64,000 nucleotides of DNA from Candidatus Dechloromonas phosphorivorans (GTDB taxonomy: Bacteria; Pseudomonadota; Gammaproteobacteria; Burkholderiales; Rhodocyclaceae): NCBI GenBank assembly GCA_016709495.1, contig JADJMS010000009.1, forward strand, positions 124,001 through 188,000, read 5' to 3'. Under the pieces are notes generated by a model. That model ran no database searches. It was not told where the DNA came from and was given only the letters and a program-made list of their open reading frames with translations. Position 1 is the first letter of the stretch, and each line of letters begins with the position of its first letter. Positions 50,524 through 58,775 of this stretch are shown piece after piece. The position numbers and the translations under genes are program-made.

Positions 50524-50991
50524 TCAGGCGCCACCGCAGCAAGTCTTCATGCCAGCGGCGATTTCGTCCGGGGAAAGATCGCGCGTGTGGGTTGCGACCG
50601 ACCACTGGTGGCCGAATGGGTCTTCGAGGCGGCCGTAGCGATCGCCCCAGAACATGTCGGCGACCGGCATGGTCACGCGCGCTCCGGCGGCAACGGCCTG
50701 GCTTACCGCGGCATCGACATCGGCGACGTAAAGGTGGAGGGTGACGGGTGAGCCCTTGAACGACTGCGGGCTGAGCATGCCTTGCTCCACATATTCGTCG
50801 ACCAGCATCAGCGGCGCTTCGCCAATGCGGATCATGGCGTGGGCCAGGCGTCCGTCCGGCCCTGGCAGGCGGCCCAGTTCAATGGCGCCGAAGGCCTGGG
50901 TGTAGAAGGCAATAGCCTCGGTGGCACCACGACAAACGAGGTGCGGCGTGATAGAGCTGAAGCCTGGGGGGATGGGTTGTACGGAGCTCAT
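50524..50991 (-). CDS. PhnB-like VOC/glyoxalase protein
   Basis: 155 residues from the ATG at 50991 (MSSVQPIPPGFSSITPHLVCRG) with GGAAAAAT upstream. It has a VOC fold of the PhnB type (ATEAIAFYTQAFGAIELGRLPGPDGRLAHAMIRIGEAPLMLVDE ... MFWGDRYGRLEDPFGHQWSVATHTRDL). First gene behind the ECF42 promoter at 51042-51068. The substrate is unknown. Confidence 0.88.
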   Translation of the reverse strand: MSSVQPIPPGFSSITPHLVCRGATEAIAFYTQAFGAIELGRLPGPDGRLAHAMIRIGEAPLMLVDEYVEQGMLSPQSFKGSPVTLHLYVADVDAAVSQAVAAGARVTMPVADMFWGDRYGRLEDPFGHQWSVATHTRDLSPDEIAAGMKTCCGGA

Positions 50992-51398
50992 TATTTTTCC
51001 TTCCAATGTTGGGGGCTGAAAAGAAGTGCCTTGTTGTGTACGACGTGCCTGTATTTTGGAAATCGACAGGTTCATGGAATTTTTGTTCACGAACTTTCTA
51101 TATCATTCAAACGCTTCAATGGCAGTTCTCAGAGGGGGCATGTAGTGATACGCTTTGCTCCTGCTCTGACAAGGTCGGTAGGGGTGTTGCGAACTTTCGA
51201 TCAAAACAACAGCGTGATTTCGTGGTGTTAGGAAAATCGTGAATGGTCTCCAAGCCTGATCTGCTCTACGAGTATTGACTTGATCATCTGAGTACTTTTT
51301 GAATGATTTTCTGCTTTGGGCAGCGAGTGTGCCTGAAGTAACCGTCGATGTGAAATTGACCAGCGCCTCGCGATATTGTTCGAATATCAGCCGCCAAT
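50992..51398. other. 407-bp intergenic region between the ECF42 operon and DGPF gene 2
   Basis: It contains the ECF42 promoter (51042-51068). The rest has only open frames of about 75-100 codons without recognisable products, on both strands, and I see no gene in it. Confidence 0.6.
51042..51068 (-). promoter_or_regulatory. ECF42 promoter of the main operon
   Basis: On the minus strand: TGTCGA (51068-51063), a 17-base spacer, then CGTC (51045-51042). This is the -35/-10 pattern reported for ECF42 sigma factors. It lies about 51 bases upstream of the ATG at 50991 and has the same geometry as the site at 51852-51878. Confidence 0.75.
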
Positions 51399-51797
51399 TC
51401 ACAAATTATGCTGGTACTCGATGAAGTTTGTAACTTGCAAATCCTCAGGGTTGAGCACTGGTCTGACCTCGATTTCAGCTGCCATTCCCTCGCCGCGCGG
51501 ATTGGGAAAGCGCTTCGTCCATGCCTGCGCCTCTTCGCGGCTTCGTGACTGAATCAGTGTGTATCCAGCAATCAGTTCATGGGTTTCGGCAAATGGTCCG
51601 TCGATGAGGGTGCGTTGCTCGCCTTCGTAGCGGATGCGCCAGCCGGCTGAACTGGGTGTCAATCCGGATGCATCGAGCAACGCTCCGGCCCGGGCCAGTT
51701 CTTCGTGGAATTCGGCCATTCTGGCGATCAGGGCGTCAGCTGGCATGGCACCCGCTTCCGATTCGGCGCTCGCTTTGACGATGATGAGAAACCGCAT
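51399..51797 (-). CDS. DGPF (YCII-related) protein 2
   Basis: 132 residues from the ATG at 51797 (MRFLIIVKASAESEAGAMP), chosen because GGAGG lies five bases upstream. The motif is LIDGPFAETHELIAGYTLI at about residues 63-81. It is a second, divergent DGPF paralogue, transcribed from its own ECF42 promoter at 51852-51878 and separated from the main operon by 407 bp. Some ECF42 loci carry several DGPF copies. Confidence 0.9.
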   Translation of the reverse strand: MRFLIIVKASAESEAGAMPADALIARMAEFHEELARAGALLDASGLTPSSAGWRIRYEGEQRTLIDGPFAETHELIAGYTLIQSRSREEAQAWTKRFPNPRGEGMAAEIEVRPVLNPEDLQVTNFIEYQHNL

Positions 51798-51851
51798 CAT
51801 TTCCTCCGTAGGCTGGACTGCCATGCGGAATTGCGTGGCCCCTCAGCTGAC

Positions 51852-51878
51852 GACGGACGAGCTGGTAGAGATTCGACA
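51852..51878 (-). promoter_or_regulatory. ECF42 promoter of DGPF gene 2
   Basis: On the minus strand: TGTCGA (51878-51873), 17 bases, CGTC (51855-51852), 55 bases before the ATG at 51797. Identical in elements and spacing to the promoter at 51042-51068. Confidence 0.78.
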
Positions 51879-51958
51879 AAGTACTACGGATTTTTACGCC
51901 GGAAGTGGCGATGAATAGCCCGAGGTGAACGACGGGCTATTGGCGGACTACTTACCGC

Positions 51959-52804
51959 TCAGGGTTGGCTACCCATCTTCTCGCCCATGCGGATGGCGCG
52001 GGTGGGCGACCAGTCAGGATTGAAGACGAGGTTTTTTTTCGGGAAAAGCATGACGACTGTCGAGCCGAGCAAGAAGCGGCCCATTTCCTCGCCCTTTTTC
52101 AGCTTGATGTTCTGCTCTTCATAGCGCCATTCGCGAACCACGCCCGGGCGCGGCGGATTGACCATGCCATGCCAGACGGTGGCCATGCTGCCGACGATGG
52201 TGGCGCCGACCAGGGTCAGCACGAAGGGACCGAACGCCGATTCGAAGACGCAAACAACCCGCTCGTTGCGCGCGAAGAGGCCGGGCACGCCGCGCGCCGT
52301 CGTCGGATTGACCGAAAACAGGGCGCCGGGCACGTAGATCATGCGCGTCAGACGGCCGTCACAGGGCATGTGGATGCGGTGGTAGTCACGCGGGCTCAAG
52401 TAAAGCGTGGCGAAGCTGCCGTTCTCGAATTGCGCTGCCAGTTCGCGGTCGCCGCCAACCAGCGCTGTCGTCGAGTAACTGTGGCCCTTGGCCTGGAAAA
52501 TCTGGTCGCGTTCGATAGGGCCGAACTGGCTGATCGCACCATCCACCGGGCTGATGAAAGCCGCGTCGGCCTGCGGGCGGGCGCCATCCTTCAGCGGCCG
52601 GGTGAAGAATTCGTTGAAGCTCTTGTAGCTGGCGATGTCCGGATTGGCCGCTTCCGCCATGTTCACGTTGTAGCGGCCAACAAACCAGCGGATGACACTG
52701 GTCGTCAGGCCACCGGCTTCCTTGGAGGCCAGCTTGCCGGCGAGGACGGTCAGCGCCTGTTTCGGAATCAGGTATTGGGGCAGGACAGCGATTCGATCAG
52801 ACAT
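51959..52804 (-). CDS. psd: Phosphatidylserine decarboxylase
   Basis: Makes phosphatidylethanolamine at the inner membrane. 281 residues from the ATG at 52804 (MSDRIAVLPQYLIPKQALT). The pyruvoyl-forming self-cleavage motif is LGST (GRFLLGSTVVMLFP) near the C-terminus. Conserved Asp and His are in SPVDGAIS and SPRDYHRIHMPCDG, and VNPxxxRGVPGLFARNER is typical. It is co-oriented with rlmF, 29 bases downstream of it. Confidence 0.95.
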   Translation of the reverse strand: MSDRIAVLPQYLIPKQALTVLAGKLASKEAGGLTTSVIRWFVGRYNVNMAEAANPDIASYKSFNEFFTRPLKDGARPQADAAFISPVDGAISQFGPIERDQIFQAKGHSYSTTALVGGDRELAAQFENGSFATLYLSPRDYHRIHMPCDGRLTRMIYVPGALFSVNPTTARGVPGLFARNERVVCVFESAFGPFVLTLVGATIVGSMATVWHGMVNPPRPGVVREWRYEEQNIKLKKGEEMGRFLLGSTVVMLFPKKNLVFNPDWSPTRAIRMGEKMGSQP

Positions 52805-52833
52805 GAAGAAATGAACAAGTGGCGGGCTGGTAA

Positions 52834-53848
52834 TTATACGGGCTCGACAGCAGCTGGCGAATTGTCGGCCATTACCGGTTGTTCGACTGACCAGCGCGCC
52901 TTGCGCCATTTTTCTTGCTCGCCGTTGCCGCAGAAGGTCCAGGCGACAAATCGGCTTTGTTTTTGGCCTTGTGCCATCGGGATGATCCGCGATTCAACGA
53001 CTTTAGCTTTCTTCAACGCCACTTCAATATGCTCAAGGTTTTCAGCGCTCGATACGAGGCTGGTGAACCACATGACCCGTTTCGGGATGGCTGTGCTTTG
53101 CTCAATCATGTTTTTGACAAAGGCGCGTTCGCCGCCGTTACACCACAATTCTGTTCCGCCGCCGCCAAAATTCAGGCGAGGCTGAACGGCTCCCTTTTGG
53201 GCGCCAGGTTTGCCCAGGTTTTTCCATTTACGCTGGCTGACGCCGAACACATCATCTGTAGAATTATGGAATGGCGGATTGCAGATACTGAGTTCAAAAT
53301 TTTCACCCGAGCGCAGCAGGCCGGTGAAGATGTTGTCCCAGACTGTTTGGTGGCGTAACTCAATGGTTGCGGTCAACGCCGGATTTTTGCTCAAAATCAT
53401 TTGAGCATTAGCGAGCGCTGCTTCGTCAATGTCGACCCCGAGAAAGTGCCAGCCATATTCGGCATGGCCGATCAGCGGATAAACGCAGTTGGCGCCAACG
53501 CCAATATCCAGCACGCGCACACCCGCACCGGTCGGGATGACTTTTTTATTGCTAGTCGCCAGCAGGTCGGCTGCATGATGAATGTAGTCGGCCCGGCCTG
53601 GAATCGGTGGGCATAGATAACCAGCCGGAATCTCCCAGCCACGCACGCCGTAATGCAGGGCGAGCAGAGCACGATTCAATGCCTTGATCGCACCGGGGTT
53701 GGAAAAATCAATGCTGGGCGTGCCGCTGGCAGTGTTTGACAACGTATTTGACAAGCCCCGGTGCAATGGCCGTCAAGGCAGGAAAATCGTATCCGGTCAG
53801 GCTTTTGTTGCGTGGGTGAAGTCCGGGTTTTGGGGCTGGGGACGACAT
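52834..53848 (-). CDS. rlmF: 23S rRNA (adenine(1618)-N6)-methyltransferase, frameshifted near the N-terminus
   Basis: N6-methylates A1618 of 23S rRNA. The true start is the ATG at 53848 (MSSPAPKPGLHPRNKSLTGY). The frame changes at the A3 run (plus-strand 53735-53737); removing one base gives LVKYVVNTASGTPSIDFSNPG and about 337 residues. Motif I is VLDIGVGANCVYPLIG, and the adenine-methyltransferase motif IV is NPPFH. Using only the downstream frame (start 53766) would lose the conserved HPRN segment, so the join is well supported. Confidence 0.88.
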
Positions 53849-54020
53849 CTGATTTCCGATCTTGGGCGAGGGGGCGGAGTATCCCACGAATTGAATGTTA
53901 CCGTCGCGAGTCGGTTGCCAATGATTTATCCCGGTTCGGGCACGCAATCGCAGTCACATTCGCGTAAAATTAAAACATCGTTTTAGCGTGGGCGATGCCG
54001 CGCTTTCCTGAAGGATAGAA

Positions 54021-55278
54021 ATGAAGCGTGTGGATGATTTCCGCTTGCAATTGGGCAAGCATGAACTTGTGCCGATCATGATTGGTGGCATGGGGGTCGA
54101 CATTTCCACTGCCGACCTGGCATTGGAGGCTTCCCGTTTGGGCGGTGTCGGTCATATTTCCGATGCCATGATCAATACGGTGACAGACCGCCGCTACAAG
54201 ACAAAATATGTAAAAGAAAAGCTCGCGTTCTACAAATCGAGCGTTGCCAGCGAAGACAAGTCCCTCGTCAAGTTTGATCTGGCCACCGTCGAAGAGGCTA
54301 CACGTTTGCACGTTGCCGGTACCATGGAGCGCAAGAAAGGCTCTGGCATGATTTTCGTCAACTGCATGGAAAAGTTGACGATGAACGCACCCAAAGGAAA
54401 CCTTGCGAGTTCGTATGCGCGCTGCGCTCGATGCCGGCATTGATGGCATTACCCTGGCGGCCGGCTTGCACCTCGGTTCATTTGGTTTGATCGAAGATCA
54501 TCCGCGGTTCCGTGATGCCAAACTGGGCATCATTGTTTCCTCTGTACGTGCGCTACAGATTTTCATCAAGAAAAATGCACGTACCAATCGTTTGCCTGAT
54601 TACGTCGTCGTCGAAGGCCCGCTGGCTGGTGGTCACCTTGGTTTCGGCATGGATTGGGCACAATACGACCTGGCAACCATCGTTGCCGAGGTCATGCAAT
54701 ATCTCAAGAACGAAAATCTCGATATTCCCGTCATTCCTGCCGGAGGTATTTTCACCGGTAGCGATGCAACAGGTTTCCTTGAAAGTGGTGCTGCAGCGGT
54801 TCAGGTGGCAACGCGCTTTACGGTCGCACGCGAATGCGGTTTGCCGGCCGATGTGCAGCAGCATTATTTCACCGCCGATGAAGACGACATTGTCGTCAAT
54901 GAAATTTCACCGACCGGCTATCCGATGCGCATGATCAAAAGCAGTCCGGCGATTGGTGATGGTATTCGTCCCAATTGTGAGGCTTATGGTTATTTGCTCG
55001 ACGCGAATGGAAAGTGTGCCTACGTAACGGCATATAACCGCGAGGTTGCCGCACACCCCGGGGCGCGCAAGGTCAAGGTAATGGACAAGACATGTTTATG
55101 CACCCATATGCGTAATTTTGATTTGTGGACCTGTGGTCAATTGACTTATCGTTTGCGTGATACCACGCATCGTCTGGCAGATGGTAGCTACCAGGTCTTG
55201 ACAGCCGAACATGTGTTCAAGGACTATCAGTTCAGCACGGATCAAAAAATCGCACTGCCTGAGCGTCAGGAAGTCTGA
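54021..55278 (+). CDS. Nitronate monooxygenase-like flavin oxidoreductase, frameshifted
   Basis: 418 residues after removing one base at the GG 54396-54397, which restores NAPKETLRVRMRAALDAGID. TIM-barrel flavoprotein of the 2-nitropropane dioxygenase/nitronate monooxygenase family: PIMIGGMGVDIST at the N-terminus, VVVEGPLAGGHLGF (catalytic-region GGHxG) and IPAGGIFTGSDA (FMN phosphate binding). The C-terminal extension has cysteines (DKTCLCTHM, WTCGQ), which is not usual for the small bacterial enzymes. The natural substrate is uncertain. It is followed by its own terminator. Confidence 0.85.
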
Positions 55279-55295
55279 TTTATCTCACTGCTCAC

Positions 55296-55323
55296 AAGCC
55301 CGGTCATGAACCGGGCTTTTTCT
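55296..55323 (+). terminator. Rho-independent terminator
   Basis: A nine-bp stem AAGCCCGGT/ACCGGGCTT with a 5-nt loop, followed by a T run, 18 bases after the stop of the flavin oxidoreductase gene. Confidence 0.88.
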
Positions 55324-55334
55324 TAGGATAAAAA

Positions 55335-55815
55335 ATGAAGCGTTGGATATTTTGTCTACTGGTCCAGTTTATTCCTCACTGCGTCCGCGACTGCTGACGT
55401 ACTTGGCGCAAATGATCAGCCAATTCATGATGCGGCACGTATCGGAAGCGGCAAAGAGATTGATGTCTTACTCAAAGTCAATCCGAATACGCGTGATGTC
55501 CGTACGGCGCAAGGTTCGACGCCTTTGCATCTTGCCGCAACAAATCCCGATATTTCAGCCCTGAAAGCCTTGATTGCCGCCGGCGCAGACCCTAATGCGC
55601 GTGATGCTGATGGTGCGACCCCTTTGCATATGGCTGCCTATAGTCAAAATGCCAAACATTCCCAGTTGCTGCTTGAGGCGGGTTCTGATCCCTATGCCAA
55701 GACAAATGTAGGGCATGATCCCACGTCGATGGCACGCAAGGTAATGGGTAATGAGGCAGCCGGTGTGATTTCACTATGGATACTTAAGGGTTGCCAACCT
55801 AAGAAGGCATGCTGA
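55335..55815 (+). CDS. Secreted ankyrin-repeat protein, frameshifted in the signal peptide
   Basis: About 159 residues after removing one C at 55374-55375. That yields a good signal peptide (MKRWIFCLLVQFILTASATA) followed by ankyrin repeats (QPIHDAARIGSGKEIDVLLKVNP, GSTPLHLAATNPDISALKALIAAGADPNARDAD, GATPLHMAAYSQNAKHSQLLLEAGSDP). It is probably periplasmic and used for protein-protein contact. The stop overlaps the start of the downstream porin gene by seven bases, so the two are coupled. Confidence 0.78.
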
Positions 55816-57002
55816 TTGCCGGTTGCAAGCTGATTCGTTGCCTGTTGCTAGCCTTGGGGCTGGCAACAGTGATTTTGGCGCGGGCCGATGACGCATTGCC
55901 GGCATTTGCGCTTAGTGGCTTTGGTACCTTGGGTGCCACGCGTACCACTTCTGATGAAGTGCGTTTTGTCCGCGACCTGGCCCAACCCGAGGGTGCAGGC
56001 AAGCGCTGGGATGGTCGTGTCGATAGTATGCTTGGTGTGCAAGGCAACCTCAAATTGAGTAGCCAGCTTGAGGGTGTGGTCCAGGTGGTTAGCCGCTATC
56101 GCTATGATCGAAGTTTTACGCCGGAAGTCTCCTGGGTTTATCTCAAATATGAGCCGGACCCTAAATTGAGCTTGCGTGCCGGACGCCTTGGAACAGAGTT
56201 TTTCATGCTCGCCGATTCGCGGATGGTTGGTTACTCCTACCTTTCGGTGCGGCCACCGGGTGATTATTTTTGGTCACTACCTTTTTATAGTATTGATGGC
56301 GCTGATGCGGTGCTTTCCCTGCCTTTCTGGGAGTCAATCCTGCGCGCCAAGGCTTTTTACGGCATTTCTGACGAGCGAATTGCGCTCGAAAAGCGTGAAT
56401 GGAAACTCGATGGTTCGCCAATGACCGGTGGCTATCTTGATTTGCAGACCGGTCCCTGGGTGTTTCGGCTGAGTTACGCGAATATTGTGTTTAGAAATGA
56501 TTTGCCACTTGGTTCGGTACTCAACACTTATTTGCCTCCAACCGTGGCGCAACAATCAGTCGACTATCTGACAACTGCTAATACACGTAGTCACTATTAC
56601 GCATTTGGGGCAGTGTACGACAGTGGGCCGTGGCAGTTACACCTCATGCTTAATCATATTGTGCAAGGGAGCAATGCTTTTCAAAGTGCGGATGGTGGAT
56701 ATTTCCAGTTGGGTTACCGAATTGGGCCTGTGACGCCTTATGCTGGCTACTCATGGATACGCTCAGACCAAAGAGGTAATACCCTAAATCCGGTAGTAGC
56801 AAGCATCATGGCCGATGGGCACGCTGATCAGAGCACTACAACCGCCGGTGCGCGTTGGGATGTTGTGCGCAATGTGGCGCTCAAGGCGCAGTGGGATCAC
56901 ATTCACGGTGAGCCTGAGTCAATTTTCCCCTACCGTCGGGAAACCAAGGCGTGGACTGGAAAAATGGACGTTTTCACGCTGACAATGGATTTCGTTTTTT
57001 GA
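55809..57002 (+). CDS. Outer-membrane porin-like beta-barrel protein
   Basis: 397 residues. Signal region LIRCLLLALGLATVILARADA-like, then many amphipathic strands rich in aromatic residues (ALSGFGTLGATRT, GVVQVVSRYRYDRSF, VSWVYLKYEPDPKLSLRAGRLGTEFF), ending in a terminal Phe (FTLTMDFVF), the usual signal for barrel insertion. No family is named. It is often seen next to a small phosphate-binding-like protein, as here, in loci that sense or take up oxyanions. Coupled to the ankyrin gene upstream and two bases from the next gene. Confidence 0.82.
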   Translation: MLIAGCKLIRCLLLALGLATVILARADDALPAFALSGFGTLGATRTTSDEVRFVRDLAQPEGAGKRWDGRVDSMLGVQGNLKLSSQLEGVVQVVSRYRYDRSFTPEVSWVYLKYEPDPKLSLRAGRLGTEFFMLADSRMVGYSYLSVRPPGDYFWSLPFYSIDGADAVLSLPFWESILRAKAFYGISDERIALEKREWKLDGSPMTGGYLDLQTGPWVFRLSYANIVFRNDLPLGSVLNTYLPPTVAQQSVDYLTTANTRSHYYAFGAVYDSGPWQLHLMLNHIVQGSNAFQSADGGYFQLGYRIGPVTPYAGYSWIRSDQRGNTLNPVVASIMADGHADQSTTTAGARWDVVRNVALKAQWDHIHGEPESIFPYRRETKAWTGKMDVFTLTMDFVF

Positions 57003-57004
57003 TA

Positions 57005-57442
57005 ATGAGCGCCCGGCGATTTATCCATGCCCTGCTGTTGCTATTTTTTCTTTTAATAGAAAGCATGCCGGCGTTCGCTCAGATGGTGGTCATTGTCAAT
57101 GCTCGTTCGGGTGTTGCCGTGATGTCGCGCAATGAAGTGGTCAATATTTTCTTTGGACGATATCGCCAGTTTTTTAACGGGCTGGAGGCAAAGCCAGTTG
57201 ATCTACTGGATAGCCATCCCGATCGCGCAAGGTTCTACACTGGTTTGGTAGGAAAGGATTTGGCGGAGATCAATGCCTATTGGTCGCGACAGTTATTTTC
57301 TGGCCGCATGAACGCACCTCCCAAGTTGCGTACTTCCGAGGAGGTCGTTAAATGGGTGGTTAATAATCCTGGAGGAATCGGTTTTGTTGAACTTTCCTAT
57401 GCTGACGCTAGAGTACATGTTGTATTTGAACTAAAACCTTGA
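57005..57442 (+). CDS. PstS-like phosphate-binding-type periplasmic protein
   Basis: 145 residues from the ATG at 57005 (MSARRFIHALLLLFFLLIESMPAFA, signal peptide). The mature part (MVVIVNARSGVAVMSRNEVVNIFFGRYRQFFNGLEAKPVDLL ... FYTGLVGKDLAEINAYWSRQLFSGRMNAPP ... NNPGGIGFVE) matches the short PBP-like family related to PstS, which is about half a full binding protein. A common annotation is 'phosphate ABC transporter substrate-binding protein', but no transporter is adjacent. It works with the porin two bases upstream (inference). Confidence 0.85.
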   Translation: MSARRFIHALLLLFFLLIESMPAFAQMVVIVNARSGVAVMSRNEVVNIFFGRYRQFFNGLEAKPVDLLDSHPDRARFYTGLVGKDLAEINAYWSRQLFSGRMNAPPKLRTSEEVVKWVVNNPGGIGFVELSYADARVHVVFELKP

Positions 57443-57446
57443 TTGA

Positions 57447-57533
57447 GTGACCAACAGCTTGGTAAATATTGAACTCATCGGCATACTCATTATTTTTGTG
57501 ATCATTGCCATTGTTGTCATCAAGTCGCAATAA
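57447..57533 (+). CDS. Possible 28-residue single-span membrane protein
   Basis: A GTG-initiated frame begins four bases after the preceding stop and encodes MTNSLVNIELIG followed by a hydrophobic helix (ILIIFVIIAIVVI) ending in KSQ. The composition is strikingly membrane-like for a chance frame. There is no good ribosome binding site and no family, so this is a low-confidence call. Confidence 0.3.
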   Translation: MTNSLVNIELIGILIIFVIIAIVVIKSQ

Positions 57534-57606
57534 TCCGGCGTAATGCTTGCATCTGCGGGCTTAACCAGCGAACATAATCAAACCCTATAATAGATAGGAG
57601 ACAAAC

Positions 57607-58047
57607 ATGCCAAATAGAAGAATCAGTAATGTCATTGCTGGCCAGAGTCTGGTTACTGCAACCCGCGAAATGACGGTTCGTACTGCCTGCCGTTTGATGG
57701 CAGAAAAGCGAATCGGCGCCATGCTTGTCGTTGAGAGCAACAAAATCGTTGGTATCTTTACCGAGCGTGATGCGCTTAACAAAGTGCTGGCAACTAGTAT
57801 GGATCCTGATACCACCAAACTGGCCCAGGTGATGGTTAACGACCCGATGACTATTCGTGGTGACAAACCGCTGGGTTTCGCGCTCGCCATGATGGCCGAT
57901 GGTGGTTTCCGCCATGTGCCTGTTGTCGATGACAACGGTGCTCCGTTGGGTATGGTTTCGGCTCGTGATGCGCTGGGCCAGGATATGCTCGAACTTGAGA
58001 AGGAAATGAAGCGCCGCGAAGAGCTGGAAGGTTCTATCGGTTACTGA
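57607..58047 (+). CDS. Two-CBS-domain protein
   Basis: 146 residues made of two CBS motifs (residues about 8-65 and 75-130): TVRTACRLMAEKRIGAMLVVESNKIVGIFTERD and LGFALAMMADGGFRHVPVVDDNGAPLGMVSARD. CBS pairs bind adenosyl nucleotides and act as energy sensors. A stand-alone protein like this has no predictable target. AGGAG lies eight bases upstream of the ATG. It is convergent with truC, overlapping it by seven bases. Confidence 0.93.
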   Translation: MPNRRISNVIAGQSLVTATREMTVRTACRLMAEKRIGAMLVVESNKIVGIFTERDALNKVLATSMDPDTTKLAQVMVNDPMTIRGDKPLGFALAMMADGGFRHVPVVDDNGAPLGMVSARDALGQDMLELEKEMKRREELEGSIGY

Positions 58048-58775
58048 ACAAATTTGCTCCAACCCAACTGCGCCAGTGTTGCGGCAAAACTGCCGGACAT
58101 TGGCGCTTTTATTTGCAGTCGTTCGCCGCTCGCCGGGTGATTAAAAGTCAGGCTGGTGCAGGCGAGCAGCATGCGTGGGCAACTGAATTGCTCGGCAAAG
58201 AAGCGATTGTGAATCCCCTTGCCGTGGGTTGCATCACCGATGATGGGGTGAGCAATGTGCTTGAAATGGCGCCGAATCTGATGGCGCCGCCCGGTTATTG
58301 GTTCCGCTTCAACCAGTGCATATCTGCTGCTCGGATAGCGGTCGACCGCAACAGGTAGTTCAACACTGGCCAAGCGCCGAAAGTGGGTGAGCGCAGTCTG
58401 TGCTACATCGCTTGAACGCTCACCTTTCCATTCACGGTCATCGCGCTGGCGCGACAACGAATGATCGATTTCCCCAGACTCTGGTGGGTGGCCACGAACA
58501 ACGGCCAGATATTTTTTGTCCACGGTGCCAGCTTCAAACTGTTTACCAAGCGCGCTTGCCATCTCTGCGTTGAGCGCGAAAAGCAGAACGCCAGATGTGC
58601 CACGATCAAGGCGGTGCGTAGCCCAGACCCATTGTCCAATCTGGTCGCGCAAGATCTGAATCGCAAAGCGGGTTTCGTGACGGTCAATTTCTGACCGATG
58701 AACGAGCAGTCCAGAGGGTTTGTTTATCGCAATGATGTGCTCGTCGCGATAGAGAATGTCCAGAGTTTCAGGCAA
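58041..58775 (-). CDS. truC: tRNA pseudouridine(65) synthase
   Basis: 244 residues of the RluA superfamily. The catalytic Asp is in HRLDRGTSGVLLFAL. IINxPSGLLVHRS-like (AINKPSGLLVHRSEIDRHET) and EAEPITGRRHQIRRHFKHIAHPIIGD are the TruC-type motifs. The enzyme isomerises U65 in some tRNAs. The start overlaps the end of the CoA-ester lyase gene by eight bases. Confidence 0.9.
   Translation of the reverse strand: MPETLDILYRDEHIIAINKPSGLLVHRSEIDRHETRFAIQILRDQIGQWVWATHRLDRGTSGVLLFALNAEMASALGKQFEAGTVDKKYLAVVRGHPPESGEIDHSLSRQRDDREWKGERSSDVAQTALTHFRRLASVELPVAVDRYPSSRYALVEAEPITGRRHQIRRHFKHIAHPIIGDATHGKGIHNRFFAEQFSCPRMLLACTSLTFNHPASGERLQIKAPMSGSFAATLAQLGWSKFVQ

Noticed and set aside
51103..51402. A 99-codon minus-strand frame between the ECF42 operon and DGPF gene 2
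   Set aside because: No ribosome binding site, no recognisable domain, and competing frames of similar length exist on the other strand. Treated as intergenic.
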